The notes: generated from the letters alone by a model not told the origin. A DNA stretch of 64,000 nt from Culex pipiens pallens (GCF_016801865.2 NC_068939.1:141551821-141615820); one strand, 5' to 3'. Counted from the stretch's first letter, positions 11,521-22,990 are shown. Numbers and translations are program-made.

Positions 11521-11601
11521 CAGGGGACCAGCGCGTGTCTGCGCTACCCGATGGAAACTCATGCTCTGCGACAGCAAGTTTTCATTTGCCCTATAAATAT
11601 A

Positions 11602-14208
11602 TATACAGCAATTCCATTTGAAAAGAGCCTAAGGGTAATTCTCTACCAACTCACACGAAATCGGGAAAAGTTGCCCCGACCCCTCTTCGATTTGCGTGAA
11701 ACTTTGTCCTAAGGGGTAACTTTTGTCCCTGATCACGAAACCGAGGTCCGTTTTTTGATATCTCGTGACGGAGGGGCGGTACGACCCCTTCCATTTTTGA
11801 ACATGCGAAAAATGAGGTGTTTTTCAATAATTTGCAGCCTGAAACGGTGATGAGATAGAAATTTGGTGTCAAAGGGACTTTTATGTAAAATTAGACGCCC
11901 GATTTGATGGCGTACTCAGAATTCCGAAAAAACGTATTTTTCATCGAAAAAAACACTAAAAAAGTTTTAAAAATTCTCCCATTTTCCGTTACTTGACTGT
12001 AAAAAATTTTGGAACATGTCATTTTATGGGAAATTTAATGTACTTTTCGAATCTACATTGTCCCAGAAGGGTCATTTTTTCATTTAGAACAAAATTTTTC
12101 ATTTTAAAATTTCGTGTTTTTTCTAACTTTGCAGGGTTATTTTTTAGAGTGTAACAATGTTTTACAAAGTTGTAGAGCAGACAATTACAAAAATTTTGAT
12201 ATATAGACATAAGGGGTTTGCTAATAAACATCACGAGTTATCGCGATTTTACGAAAAAAAGTTTTGAAAAAGTTACTTTTTGCGTTTCTCTTTGTTTCGT
12301 CGTCCGTGTCTGTCGCGAGTGACCATGAACGGCCATGATCGATGACGACCAACTTTTTCAAAACTTTTTTTCGTAGAATCGCGATAACTCGTGATGTTTA
12401 TTAGCAAACCCCTTATGTCTATATATCAAAATTTTTGTAATTGTCTGCTCTACAACTTTGTAGAACATTGTTACACTCTAAAAAATAACCCTGTAAAGTT
12501 AGAAAAAACACGAAATTTTAAAATGAAAAATTTTGTTCTAGATGAAAAAATGACCCTTCTGGGACAATGTAGATTCGAAAAGTACATTAAATTTCCCATA
12601 AAATGACATGTTCTAAAATTTTTTACAGTCGAGTAACGGAAAATGGGAGAATTTTTAAAACTTTTTTAGTGTTTTTTTCGATGAAAAATACGTTTTTTCG
12701 GAATTCTGAGTACGCCATCAAATCGGGCGTCTAATTTTACATAAAAGTCCCTTTGACACCAAATTTCTATCTCATCATCGTTTCAGGCTGCAAATTATTG
12801 AAAAACACCTCTTTTTTCACATGTTCAAAAATGGAAGGGGTCGTACCGCCCCTCCGTCACGAGATATCAAAAAACGGACCTCGGATTCGTGATCAGGGAC
12901 AAAAGTTACCCCTTAGGACAAAGTTTCACGCAAATCGAAGAGGGGTCGGGGCAACTGCTGTGTGAGTTGGCGGAGAATTACCCCTAAACCAAAAAAAAAG
13001 TTCTCCGATCGGGCTCAAAATTTTTCTGGGGGTTCCTTGGCCAAAATAATTAGACCCGTATTTTTTTGTTTGGCCATTAGGGTGGCCTACATCGTGCTAG
13101 GGTGGTTCAAAAAATGGCAATTTTCGTCATTTTTCGCAAAAACCACTTTTTTCTAAAAATCATATCTCCGCGCCATTTCATCCGATTTTAGCTGTCTTAG
13201 ACGCAAAAGAAAGGTGATGAGTTTGGCTATTTGGGAAAAATAGTAAAAAGTTCCAAAAATCTAGCTTAACTATTGAAAAAGTCGTATGAAAACTTAAAAT
13301 GGCGTTTTGACCGTGTCTGGACCAAAGAGCCTATGTCTGAAAATATTTTTATCGGATTCCTCGGAAAATTTCACATAACATATCAAAAAATTGGCGATGT
13401 CGAACCGTACGTTTCCGAGATATGATTTTTTGAAAAAAAAACTGCGTTTTTCGACGCGCCACGCGCAAAAACGGGAAAATGACGAAATCGGCAAAAAATC
13501 AACTTTTTCCACTAAAACTGCGATAACTTTAAAATTTCAGCGATGACCTATAGATGTTATGGTACCAAAAGTTGCGTCTCTCAATTACGAAAATTTTGGT
13601 ACCCAGACATGTATAGGTCATCGCTGAAATTTTAAAGTTATCGCAGTTTTAGTGAAAAAAGTTGATTTTTTGCCGATTTCGTCATTTTCCCGTCTTTGCG
13701 CGTGGCGCGTCGAAAAACGCAGTTTTTATTTTCAAAAAATCGTATCTCCAAAACGTACGGTTCGACATCGCCAATTTTTTGATATGTTATGTGAAATTTT
13801 CCGAGGAATCCGATAAAAATATTTTCAGACATAGGCTCTTTGGTCCAGACACGGTCAAAACGCCATTTTAAGTTTTCATACGACTTTTTCAATAGTTAAG
13901 CTAGATTTTTGGAACTTTTTACTATTTTTCCCAAATAGCCAAACTCATCACCTTTCTTTTGCGTCTAAGACAGCTAAAATCGGATGAAATGGCGCGGAGA
14001 TATGATTTTTAGAAAAAAGTGGTTTTTGCGAAAAATGACGAAAATTGCCATTTTTTGAACCACCCTAGCACGATGTAGGCCACCCTAATGGCCAAACAAA
14101 AAAATACGGGTCTAATTATTTTGGCCAAGGAACCCCCAGAAAAATTTTGAGCCCGATCGGAGAACTTTTTTTTTGGTTTAGGCTCTTTTCAAATGGAATT
14201 GCTGTATA
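11602..14208. mobile_element. 2.6-kb element of two consecutive giant hairpins inside one TIR pair
   Basis: The outer ends are inverse repeats of about 31 bases, beginning TATACAGCAATTCCATTTG at 11602 and ending with its inverse at 14208. The 8-base direct repeat TAAATATA abuts both (11594-11601, 14209-14216). Inside is hairpin 1 (arms about 11633-12274 and 12351-12987, spacer about 76 bases), then hairpin 2 (arms about 12988-13560 and 13595-14185, with a further small stem around a short loop). No transposase is encoded; the open frames occur as mirror pairs. An 8-base duplication suggests hAT- or P-like mobilisation, but in AT-rich DNA this is tentative. A transcript would form two very long double-stranded RNAs. 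Confidence 0.75.
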
Positions 14209-14216
14209 TAAATATA

Positions 14217-15060
14217 AATTATTTATGTTTATATCCTCGCCACACGTTTTATTCAAGTGCCCAAACACTTGAATGATTGAATAAAGCCACATCATAGATT
14301 TAACTGGTTTGTGTTTCAACATCAATCCAAACCACTATCAAATGCAAGTGTTTGGGCGATTGACTTTTTGGTATTTTTTGACACGTTATTTTCATTCGGG
14401 TGGCTCAAGTTTTCAAGTGTTTTGCTCATAAATTTGCACCACTGTCATGACTATTTAAAGTGATGAGGAAAACACACGAATTTGATCTTAAGATCTACCC
14501 AAAACAGGCACTATTCAAAGTCAACGTGACTTTCCACTTGAATTTAAGGTGAATTCATTTTCCGTTGATTTTTTCGAAGAAAATTGATCATCATCACTAT
14601 AAAATATTCTGTAGAAAAATCAATTTAACGAATTTCAGCACAAAATGGAATCAGCGTGTGCCAGTTGTTACCTTCTTGAAGCCACTGAAGAAATTTTTGA
14701 TCTAAATCAATTGTGCTTCAAAATTTATATAATTTTGTGGCACAGTCATTGACGTCCTAGTTGGCAATCATTAATTAATGACGATTTCCATGACTTAACA
14801 AGGAATGGGATAATCGTTACCAAAAGGAATCAGCATGTTTAGGGCACTATTCTAAACAACTTGTTGAAGGAATTTTGTCAAAATATTGAAAGCGACGCAA
14901 AATTTATATCTTTGAACGAAAAATCATGACAATGATGGAAGTCTTCACGTTAATGTGTTTCACTGATTGATTTTAGCGCGACTTTTATCGAAAGCTAGAA
15001 GCGAGACTAGAACTAGGACTAGAACCAGTAGCACAAAAAAAACTCCCGATTTCAACTGGC
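14217..15060. other. AT-rich intergenic DNA
   Basis: No exon is recognised. A mononucleotide-rich background is followed near 15000 by a short CTAGAACTAGGACTAGAAC tract. Confidence 0.35.
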
Positions 15061-15093
15061 CGGACGGCGCAGTGGTAGCGTGCACGACTAGTA
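15053..15093 (+). repeat. tRNA-like head fragment (A-box) broken by a MITE
   Basis: GGCGCAGTGGTAGCGTGC matches the A-box/D-arm pattern of tRNA genes. It is cut at GACTAGTA by the TTCTAGCAG element starting at 15094. No B-box is found afterwards, so this is probably a SINE fragment rather than a functional tRNA. Confidence 0.3.
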
Positions 15094-15231
15094 CCCAGTC
15101 ACGACGTTCTAGCAGGATTCTAGCAGAGTTCTTACAGAGCTGGATATTCTTACAGCATTCTAGCAGAAATGTTCTACCGTTCTAGCAGGATTCTGACAGA
15201 ATCAGCTCTGCTAGAATATTTCGTGACTGGG
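15094..15231. mobile_element. TTCTAGCAG-repeat MITE, 138 bp, TA-flanked
   Basis: It begins CCCAGTCACGACGTTCTAGC and ends CTAGAATATTTCGTGACTGGG, inverse ends flanked by TA on both sides. The body is a degenerate tandem array of TTCTAGCAGRATTCT-like units with period about 10-12. A larger related unit lies at 15494-16404. Confidence 0.6.
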
Positions 15232-15326
15232 TAAGCGAGAACTTGTATGTCGTTGAACGTTTCATTTTCAATGCCATTTAATATTCAAGTGTTTTGGCTA
15301 TTTAATTTATTTCATGGTCAATCACG

Positions 15327-15465
15327 GGACCATCCATAAACCACGTGGACACTTTTTTGGGAATCTTTTAACTTTTTTGTATGGATCGTGGACAATCGCC
15401 ATACCCCCCTACAAACCCCCCCTCCCCTTCCCCCTAAAGTGTCCACGTGGTTTATGGATGGTCCC
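15327..15465. mobile_element. Short palindromic MITE, CCATAAACCACGT family, copy 2
   Basis: The ends GGACCATCCATAAACCACGT and ACGTGGTTTATGGATGGTCC are exact inverses. The interior has GTATGGATCGTGGACAAT and C-rich tracts as in copies 1 and 3. Confidence 0.75.
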
Positions 15466-15493
15466 CACCGAAATTTCAAGCGTTTCAACACTT

Positions 15494-16404
15494 CCCAGTC
15501 ACGGAAATTTCTAGCAGAGTTGGTTCTGCCGGAATCCTGCTAGAATCATTCATGCTAGATTGCTGTTAGAATTTTTTTAGAATATTCTGACAGAGCAAAA
15601 TCTGTCGAAAGTGACGTCATTTCTGTCTAACCGCTTCGTGGCGAATGTGATAACCGTCATCTTGTCAATTTGTTCTTTTATTTTCATTTGTTGACCGAGG
15701 ATGACGCTTTTTAAGCACAGCCACGTTTTGGTGAATAAATTAAAGAAAAATATGGAATAACTAATATAATTAAACTTATGTTCAACAGGAAAAAAGAACG
15801 AGGTTAATTCGGAAAGAAATACAAAAAGGATCCTGCCAGGGCACCAGGGTGTAGTACATCCCGGGAACTGTGGCCGATGGCTTCGTGGGTCGCAGTTAAC
15901 GGAACGCCAATAATGGAAGCGGAATCTACGTTGACACTTATTCCCCAAGCAGTCCGCGTCCGCAGAGTTCCAGCTTCAAAAAGTGTTAGTGTTTAGTAAA
16001 AAAAAAGGTGATAATGGTGAAAAAATGGTGTTGATAAATAAATGTTTTTTGCAGTAACTGTTTTTTTATGTAAAAATATCAGAAAATAATTGAAGAAATC
16101 TTAGTCATCACATTCTAGCAAAATTCTAGCAGGATTCTCACAGAAATCCTTGCCATTTAATTCTAGTAAAATTCTTACAGAATTCTAGCAGGATGCCTGT
16201 CAGAATAGTTCTAGCAAAGTTCTAGCAGGATTCTAACAGAACCGGTTGATTTCGCCGGCTCCTGCTAGAACCGGTTATTGCATTTGAGCTATAATTCTTT
16301 GAGAATTCTTCCAAAGTTCTGGCAGAATGATGGCACAGTTCTAGTAAGAATATTTTCGCTCTGCTAGAATTCTGTAAGAATCCTGTGAGAACGCCGTGAC
16401 TGAG
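15494..16404. mobile_element. Larger TTCTAGCAG-repeat unit with unrelated interior
   Basis: The left end is CCCAGTCACGGAAATTTCTAGC, and the right end CTGCTAGAATTCTG...CGTGACTGAG is approximately inverse. Repeats of TTCTAGCAG, ATTCTAACAG and TTCTTACAG fill 15505-15600 and 16110-16390. The middle (15600-16100) is unrelated AT-rich DNA with no gene seen. Whether the ends belong to one element or two truncated copies is not settled. Confidence 0.4.
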
Positions 16405-16664
16405 TTCGAATAGAACGTACCATAAGACTGCTTTGAACTCAAAATTAGGTAGCTTTGAAATCGGTGTGGTTGCTGTTGCTAAAATTAGTCAATCAAATTA
16501 CGCGTGCAGCGTTTTGACGTTTGTCTGACAAATTCTGCGAGTTGTCAACAAAGTTTATAAGGATTAGAAAATTTTAAAAGTGGGTTTCAAGTAAATTTTA
16601 TTGTGCGTGAAAGTATCAAAAATAGTCGATTAGTTTACCAATCATCGGTATTAACTGAGAAGCA

Positions 16665-17317
16665 ATGCCGGTAAGTAGTAATTTACACTATATAACTGTA
16701 TGAAAATGTTTATCTGTGTCGATCAACATTAGTCATCAAAGAAACGCAACTAGGGTGTGTCTAAAATGGGTTTTATAACTTTTTAGGCTTATCATTCCCA
16801 AATCAAGGATTACTCCCAATCCGTGGGCAATATGGCGATTCTGCCGCTGCGAACGCAGGCCCGCGGTCCGGCCCCGACCAACGCCAGCATCGAGCAGGAC
16901 ATTATCGACGAGTCGCTGTACTACTTCAAGGCGAACGTGTTCTTCCGCACGTACGAGATCAAGTCCGAGGTGGACCGGGTGTTGATCTACATTACGCTGT
17001 ACATCACCGAGTGCTTGAAGCGGCTGCAGCGCTGCTCGAACAAAAACCAGGGCCTGCAGGAGATGTACACGCTGGCCATCTCCAAGTTTGACATTCCGGG
17101 CGAGGCGGGCTTCCCGCTGAATGCGGTGTACGCGAAGCCGGCCGGCCCGTCCGAGGCGGACCTGATGAAGCAGTACCTGCAGCAGCTGCGCCAGGAGATT
17201 GGCATCCGGGTGTGCGAGCGGGTCTTCTCCGGCGAGGACGGCAAACCGAGCAAGTGGTGGCTGTGCTTCGCCAAGAAGAAGTTCATGGACAAGTCGCTGT
17301 CCGGACCGGGCCAGTAA
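16665..17317 (+). CDS. ARPC3: Actin-related protein 2/3 complex subunit 3 (ARPC3, p21-Arc)
   Basis: This is the p21 subunit of the seven-member Arp2/3 complex, which nucleates branched actin filaments in the cytoplasm. Exon 1 (16665-16670) encodes only Met-Pro and ends at GTAAGTAG. Exon 2 (16787-17317) follows TTTTTAG and starts Ala-Tyr-His-Ser. The spliced product is 178 residues, the usual family length, and begins MPAYHSQIKDYSQSVGNMAI. Recognisable family segments include ILPLRTQARGP, DIIDESLYYFKANVFFRTYE, the KQYLQQLRQEIG helix and the ending KWWLCFAKKKFMDKSL. The tiny first exon fixes the start; the open frame alone would suggest a wrong in-frame Met (16832). Strong G/C third-position use sets it off from the AT-rich flanks. 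It has no defects. Identification is very secure. Confidence 0.96.
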
Positions 17318-17390
17318 AGTGGGCTGCGTGTCGTGCCCCCTGCAAGGTAACGCAAGCATTTTCTTTTTTATTATTACTCTCCGTACGCTA

Positions 17391-17396
17391 AATAAA
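17391..17396 (+). terminator. Probable ARPC3 poly(A) signal AATAAA
   Basis: An AATAAA hexamer lies 74 bases after the ARPC3 stop codon. Distance and orientation fit a short 3' UTR. Confidence 0.6.
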
Positions 17397-17479
17397 TCGT
17401 TCCAACGAGAAATTGGTCTTGCGGAGTTCTTCGAAAATCCATTTGATTTGGGACTTATTTTTAGCTATTTAATATGAGC

Positions 17480-18142
17480 TCGATTTCAAGATTTTTGAAA
17501 AATGTGACATTCACTCGGTACAAGAAAACTTGTAAATCTTTCATCAGTTACATTTATTGCCTCTTTTGTTGTTTTCATCTTAAAGTCTAGATCTCTCAGA
17601 TAGCCATCGCCCTTTCCTCTGCTGCGCTGTTGTTCGCTTTCGCTAGTCTTGTTTTGTTTGTTTGTTTTTGCAATGGCTTCATCTCTCAACACGTAACGCA
17701 ATTGTTTTTTTTCTTTTTACTTTTTTCACAGAGTACACATTCAGGATATACATTAAAAAGGGTTTTTTGTTTGTTTGTTTGTTCAAATAAATAGTTTTGA
17801 CGTAATTCGAATAAATTAAACACATTACACACTCACGATAGATTTTGTTTCTTGCCACAACAAGCAAGAGCTTGTCTATTTTTTGTTTTGTTTTGTTCAA
17901 AGATCTCTTGGAGAAACATTTTTTTTGCTAATAATTTAACCTACGACGTTTTTTTGTTGTCATTTTTCTAACGTTGAAAAATGTATTTTGTTTTACATCT
18001 GCTTTCGCTTGAACTAATTTCTCGTTTTGTTGAGAAAGTTGGCATTTCGTTTGTTTGTTTGTTTTGTTGTTCTGGAGATCGTACTGATTAATACTTCATT
18101 TTCTGGTGCGCGCGACTCTCTCTCTCGCTCGTGGCCGCGTTT
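17480..18142. other. T-rich stretch, probable Cdc7 3' UTR on minus
   Basis: A gene-free interval between ARPC3 and the Cdc7 stop codon. It is rich in TTTGTTTGTTT runs (read as AAACAAAC on minus). No second gene is seen. Confidence 0.4.
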
Positions 18143-19764
18143 CTACAAGCACTGCTGGAAATACGGATGCTTCAGGGCTTCGTCGGCGGAGATGCGGTTG
18201 TGCGGGTTGATTTCGAGCAGCTTGTACAGCAAATCGTACACGCTGTCCGGGAACTCGTCCTCGGCGAAATCGCGGTTCGAGTCGGAATGCTCGCAGAGAC
18301 ACTCGTCCAGCCGTTGCTGGCAGTTGTCGCAGCTGTTGGCGAACGTGGTCGCCGTCTGTTCCTCCTGCTGCCGAGCCCGGAGACGCCGGAAGCGGAAGCG
18401 TAGACGCATGCAAAGTTTGCGCAAATCCAGCGGTTGCTTGCGCTGGCCAGTCTTGACGTGGCGGCCCAGTTGAACCGCCGTCTTCTTGATGCGTTGGTCA
18501 CCAAACACGGTGATAATCTCGGCCAGCGAGTGAAAATCATCCGAGTTCTTGAAGAACGGGTAGCACCGCGACAGAATGCTCAACAGCATAACTCCGGCGG
18601 CCCAGATATCGACGACGGTCGTTTGGTCCGGGTACTTGAGCAGCACCTCCGGGGGACGGTAGCCGGGAGTACCGGCCCGGGATGCTTGCATTTCCTTCTT
18701 CACGAGGCAAATGTTGCACACCTGGCTCTTGCCGAAGCACTCGCACAGTGCGGCGTTGATGGCGTTCGCTCTGGCCGCCGTCTTCGGTGGGATCGGTACG
18801 ACGGGCGACTGGTTATTGCCTGCTATTCCCTGTTGTTGTTGTTGATGTTGCTGCAGCAGTTGCTGCTGGCGTTGAGCAACCTTAATGTTAGTACTAATGC
18901 CCAAAACAGTCGACTTGACCTGGCGGACCAGCGGCGAACTGTAGAGATCCTTGGTGATATTCGAGAGCTTCATGGGTGAAATGATTTGGTTGGATTGCTT
19001 CAAAGGCGTTTTGAAAACCGCCGGCGGCTGCTGCTGCTGCTGCTGCGTGGCATTTCCGCTCGGTTCCGTACCGGCCGGTGTTGTACTGTTCTCCAGGTTG
19101 TCTGCTTCTAGCTTAATCTTCTTCTGCTGCTGCTGGACCACGACTTCGCTACCCTGCTGATTTCCTTCGTCCCCAGCGCCCGTACCAACACCCGAGAGAC
19201 GCCGCTTGGACGACGTCTTGGTGTCCTCAGCCGGCACTTCCTTCAACGCCACGCCCCGTCGGCCGCTAATGTCCTGCGCCAGACCAAAGTCCACGAGCAG
19301 AAACTTTTGCTGCTTCCGGTTGTACAGAAAGTTGCTCGGCTTGACGTCCCGGTGGATCACGTTGAACTCGTGCACCCGCTTCAACGCCACCAGCAGGTTC
19401 CGCAGGTACAGCTGCGTTTCGGCCGGGCTCATCTTGTCGTAGTACTGGTGAAACTGGTCGTGCGCAATGTACGGCATCACGAACGCCACCGATTCCTGCC
19501 GGCGCAGGCACAAATCCACCCCGACCACGTTGCTGGCCCCGCCGATCTGCATCATGCACCGCAGCTCCCGTTCGATGCGGCTCGGATGACTAGTGGGAAC
19601 CACGTGCTTGATCGCGAACAACTTCTTGCGGTCCACCGGAACGCGCTCCTGGCACTTGAGCGACCCGAGAAACACCGAACTGAACGTGCCGTGGCCGATC
19701 TTCCGGTGGATGTTGAAGATGTTGTCAATGTCCGGGATCTGCTGGCGCAGGTTGGCCACCAGTT
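18143..19764 (-). CDS. Cdc7: Cdc7-type DDK catalytic kinase, main exon
   Basis: This is the serine/threonine kinase that, with a Dbf4-type regulator, phosphorylates the MCM helicase to fire replication origins. Joined to the exon at 30151-30241 it gives about 570 residues. Visible kinase features are the glycine loop GHGTFSSVF (about residue 54), VAIK-type lysine in FAIK (about 83), HRDVKPSN (about 168), DFGLAQ (about 189), and GTPGYRPPEV followed by DIWAAGVMLLSIL. Between DFG and GTPGYRPPEV is a long Q-rich insert of about 200 residues with a CECFGKSQVCNICLVKK cysteine cluster, typical of Cdc7 kinase inserts. A second insert carries CDNCQQRLDECLCEH. The coding exon starts after TCCATTGCAG at 19765. 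Reading on upstream gives MSTWFMDGP, which is only MITE sequence, so that Met is not the start. All catalytic residues are present. Confidence 0.93.
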
Positions 19765-19840
19765 CTGCAATGGAGGAGGACAGCAAGTGTGTGAGGAAGT
19801 TATTTAAAGCGGCTTCATTTAAATCAGTCAAAATTACTAT

Positions 19841-20010
19841 GGGACCATCCATAAACCACGTGGACACTTTTTTGTGAATCTGTTACCCCCCCCCCCCCCC
19901 CTCGTGGACAATTGTCCATACAAAAAAAACTCTTTTGTATGGATCGTGGACAATCGCCATACCACCCCCCCCCCCCCCCTAAAGTGTCCACGTGGTTTAT
20001 GGATGGTCCC
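19841..20010. mobile_element. Short palindromic MITE, CCATAAACCACGT family, copy 3
   Basis: It runs from GGGACCATCCATAAACCACG to its exact inverse at 19991-20010. TAT stands outside both ends, a probable target duplication. The internal C runs and GTATGGATCGTGGACAAT block match the other copies. It lies in the Cdc7 intron, 77 bases from the acceptor. Confidence 0.8.
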
Positions 20011-20090
20011 TATTAAGTTTTTATTTATTGACCGCAAAACAACAACAAAATATGAAAAAAAATGGAAATTTTTTTTTATCTCAATCTAAG

Positions 20091-20400
20091 ACCGAGCCAC
20101 GTAGCCCAGTGGTAACGCTTCCGCCTCGTAAGCGGTAGATCGGGGTTCAAATCCCGGCTCGGACCAACACAACTGGTGATCTTTTCCCTTCTGGAATCGA
20201 TTGCTTAGTAAAGGGAAGGTAGTGTATCGTCACAAACTGGACCTTATCACGATACCTTAGGGAGGCGACCTATGGAATGTTAACATTAACCTTAACATGT
20301 TAACATTAAGTTGAGAATGAAACTGCCACTGAATCCGCTTTGTAAATGCCGGCCCCGATACTCTTCAAGGGTGTTCCCCTCAGGAACTGGGAAAGATTTA
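20091..20400 (+). mobile_element. tRNA-Thr(CGT)-like SINE
   Basis: The head (20091-20162) folds as a tRNA. The acceptor strands CCGAGC and GCTCGG pair, the A-box region is TAGCCCAGTGGTAACGC, the anticodon loop CTCGTAA carries CGT (20127-20129), and the B-box is GGTTCAAATCC (20144-20154). It is followed directly by ACCA and an unrelated body of about 240 bases. A degenerate second copy at 57465-57700 keeps both head and the start of the body (CGAGCCATGTGGCAACGCTTCCGCCTCGTAA, then ACCAACA). Head plus shared body marks a SINE family rather than a tRNA gene. The top acceptor pair is A-A and the anticodon stem has a T-T mismatch. Confidence 0.65.
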
Positions 20401-20518
20401 CTTTTTTTTAAGAATCAAAATAATCCTAGATTATTATAATATTTTTTTTTTGAAAAGGTCAAATAAACTATTGTCTTTCATATATTTATATGACGTATTA
20501 AAAAAAAAGTTACTTTAG

Positions 20519-20798
20519 GTGGTTGGTGCCTTCCTCACATTCATAAAGTCAATAGATTCAGTAAAAATAGCAACATTCCCCCTTATCTTGTTTAACAAAT
20601 CAACTTTATTACTCATTTTTTTATAGGGTTCGCAGACCTCCAATATTTCTGGCTCATCACACACATCCACACAGACATTTCCTCAGAACATGATTCTGAG
20701 TCGATATGTATATGTGAAGGTGGGTCTACGAGGTCAACTTAATAAGTTCATTTGTCGAGTGATTTTATAGCCTTTCCTCAGTAAGGTGAGGAAGGCAA
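20519..20798. mobile_element. MITE with GGTGCCTTCCTCAC ends, short form
   Basis: The left end reads GGTGGTTGGTGCCTTCCTCA and the right end GTGAGGAAGGCAAAA, approximately inverse. The interior shares ACACATCCACACAGACATTT and GAACATGATTCTGAGTCGATATG with the longer unit at 60728-61453. This copy is therefore an internal-deletion form. Confidence 0.6.
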
Positions 20799-20820
20799 AA
20801 ACTCTAGAAATTATCTTTTG

Positions 20821-21147
20821 ACGCAGGTTCAACTCGAGACATGAAGTTTAGGGTCCCCAGAACCACGGGTAATTTGATTTTTTTTTTTTTTTTTCAAGAA
20901 TATTTAGACAGGATCAAATGATTTTTCTCCAAAATTTGTATGGATGGAATTAGGGCGGTTCGTCGCTGTTGCATACAAGCAAAAAATTGCATGCAATATG
21001 TGGGAGTAGCGAACAGCACTAATTCTCCATACAAACTTTGGAGAAAAACCATTCGGCCCTGTCTAAATATTTTTGAAAAAAAAAATCAAATTACACGTGG
21101 TTCTGGGGACCCCAAAGTTTATGCTTTCTCTCGAGTGGAGCCTGCGT
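20821..21147. mobile_element. Palindromic MITE with ACGCAGG ends
   Basis: The ends ACGCAGGTTCAACTCGAG and CTCGAGTGGAGCCTGCGT are near-inverse. Both arms include the GGTCCCCAGAACCACG / CGTGGTTCTGGGGACC block and an ATTTAGACAGG / CCTGTCTAAAT pair. The right half (from 21012) recurs at 24422-24562 as the start of the tandem duplicate. Confidence 0.6.
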
Positions 21148-21659
21148 AGAAATTTGGTTGATCGATCAAGTCGAATAAAAGTTCCATCAGGATTTTCGGC
21201 AGAACACCAATTTCGCTAGAGTCCCCAGACTCGATTATCCGAGGACCTCGAAAAAAATTAACTTTGGATAAACGAATCTTCTGATAATCGAATCACGGTT
21301 TAACCATTGTCTTATTTTCGATTGTTGAGCATTGGTATGATCCATAAACTACTCTAAAGTGATTAAGAATTTTTAAATCCAAGATGGCGTCTAAAATGGC
21401 AGTGATGAAAAATTTTGAAAAAAAAAACGGTGTCTAAGATTTTAAAAAAGTGTCTACGTAGTGTATGGACGGTCCCGAAGACGTTATTGTATGAAAAGAT
21501 TTTTTTCGCCAACTTCAACGATAAAAAGCGACCCAAAAAATTCAAAATTTTCACAGTTGTCGATTTTTTTTTATTTTTATTGTCACCCTAATGTCTATCG
21601 ATCTAAAGTTCTTCGTCATGTTGGTTATCCTTTTTTTTAATTCATAACTTGTTTTTATT

Positions 21660-22990
21660 AGGTCCTTTTAGGTGCTGTGACTAGGTTGGGACCGAGGGTC
21701 GTTAAATAACTAATATAAAACAAAAAAAAAACAACAACTCCTTAAACTCCATACTTGGAGATCATGTAACTGACGAGGGTTACTTGGTCCAAGCGGGTGG
21801 GGAGAAAATGCCCCACAGCCGAACTGTAGAGCAACTCCCCGGCTTCCTCCTTCGTGGCTCCACCGTCTCGGGAGCCACTGCTTCCTTGGCTTTTTTCTGC
21901 GGGCGAGGGCGATTCTTCGATTTTCCGTCCAGAACTGCGTCCGGCAGCGGAGGGAACTCCGCCGGCGTAAACGCCGGAACTGCTGGACTCTGCTTCTCCG
22001 TCTTCCTTGCTGGCGCATCCGGATGAAGTCCGCACGCTTAGGGCAGCTGCGGTCCGTGGCTTCGTGGGCTCCAGAGCAGTTGGCACACCGCTTCGGCTCG
22101 GCTTCTTGGACTTTGCACTCGTCCGTCTTGTGGGGACCCCCACAGTTGTTGCACCTCCCCTTGAGGTGGCAGTTTCTAGTCCCATGGCCCAGCTGCAAAC
22201 AGTTCCTGCACTGGGTCACGTTCGGCCGCTTGTTTCGGTAGGCCTCCCACCGGATGATAGTGCTTGCCACAACTTTCGTTGCAGAGAGCTTCTTCAGATT
22301 GGTGTATCCCTTGGGGAAGACCACAATGTACGGAGTTTCGCCCACGGTGGACTTTTCCTTCCGCTTGATGACATACACCTCCAGCGCGTCCAGCTTGAGA
22401 TCCCTCTTCAGCAGGTACTTGACCTCGTCCGGTTTTAGTTCATCCGGTAAACCACGAAGAACTACCTGATGATTTCGTTCGCTCCGCCGTTCGTGGGTGT
22501 AGAATTCCACTTTCTTCTTCTTGCAACTTGTCAAAATCTTTGACAGAGAAGCAGGTCACCTTGGTTCCAAATCGGGTTAGTTTGTAAATCGGGTTGAAAC
22601 CAAATTTACAACTTTCCACTAAGGTTTCCACAAAGGTGGTTGCTTTTGTTTACCCGCCGACTGGCCGGATGGTGAAACCGCCGGGGTGTCTCCTCCTCCT
22701 GCTGGGCTGGCATTGTTGTTGTTTTCGTTTTCCGCTAGCGGGCTGAACTTGTTGTTATTGAGCACATTCTGCTCCACTTTTCCTTCTCCGACGACAGCTC
22801 CGGTGATCTCAGGGGTCTTCTTCCGCTTCCGATTTCCCGGGATGAGTTGGAAATAATCCGTCTCGAAGGTCTCTTCCACCTCCATCCGTCAAACAACTCG
22901 AAGCACGATGCCTTTAGCGCGCACGTCACACACGTCTACTCTCTCGGAGCTGTCAGAGCCAAGTGATGGTTATCCTTGAAGCAATAACAC
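21660..22990 (-). mobile_element. ORF1-only Jockey-like LINE relic, copy I
   Basis: Reading on minus, an N-terminal piece starts MEVEETFETDYFQLIPGNRK (22885). A frameshift leads to CKFGFNPIYKLTRFGTKVTC, then a segment with HERRSERNHQVVLRGLP, then three zinc knuckles: CRNCLQLGHGTRNC, CNNCGGPHKTDEC and CANCSGAHEATDRSC. This is the gag-like ORF1 layout of Jockey-clade LINEs (PRE_C2HC-type region followed by knuckles). No endonuclease or reverse transcriptase follows. The frame ends around YMISKYGV (about 21740) and passes straight into a short 3' UTR with AATAAA-like sequence. It has several frameshifts and is non-functional. Confidence 0.75.

Noticed and set aside
12019..13871. Repeated frames such as MMFISKPLMSIYQNFC
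   Set aside because: They appear in both arms of the double hairpin in opposite orientation. Translation of palindrome arms explains them.
15100..16390. CRISPR-like array from regular TTCTAGCAG repeats
   Set aside because: Units are 10-12 bases, degenerate, in both orientations and without spacers, in a eukaryotic genome.
19765..19867. In-frame Met start MSTWFMDGP for the Cdc7 kinase
   Set aside because: The peptide is translated MITE terminal repeat and the same frame occurs at unrelated loci. A splice acceptor lies between it and the kinase.
20091..20162. Functional tRNA-Thr gene
   Set aside because: Mismatched acceptor and anticodon-stem pairs and a second copy sharing the downstream body indicate a SINE.
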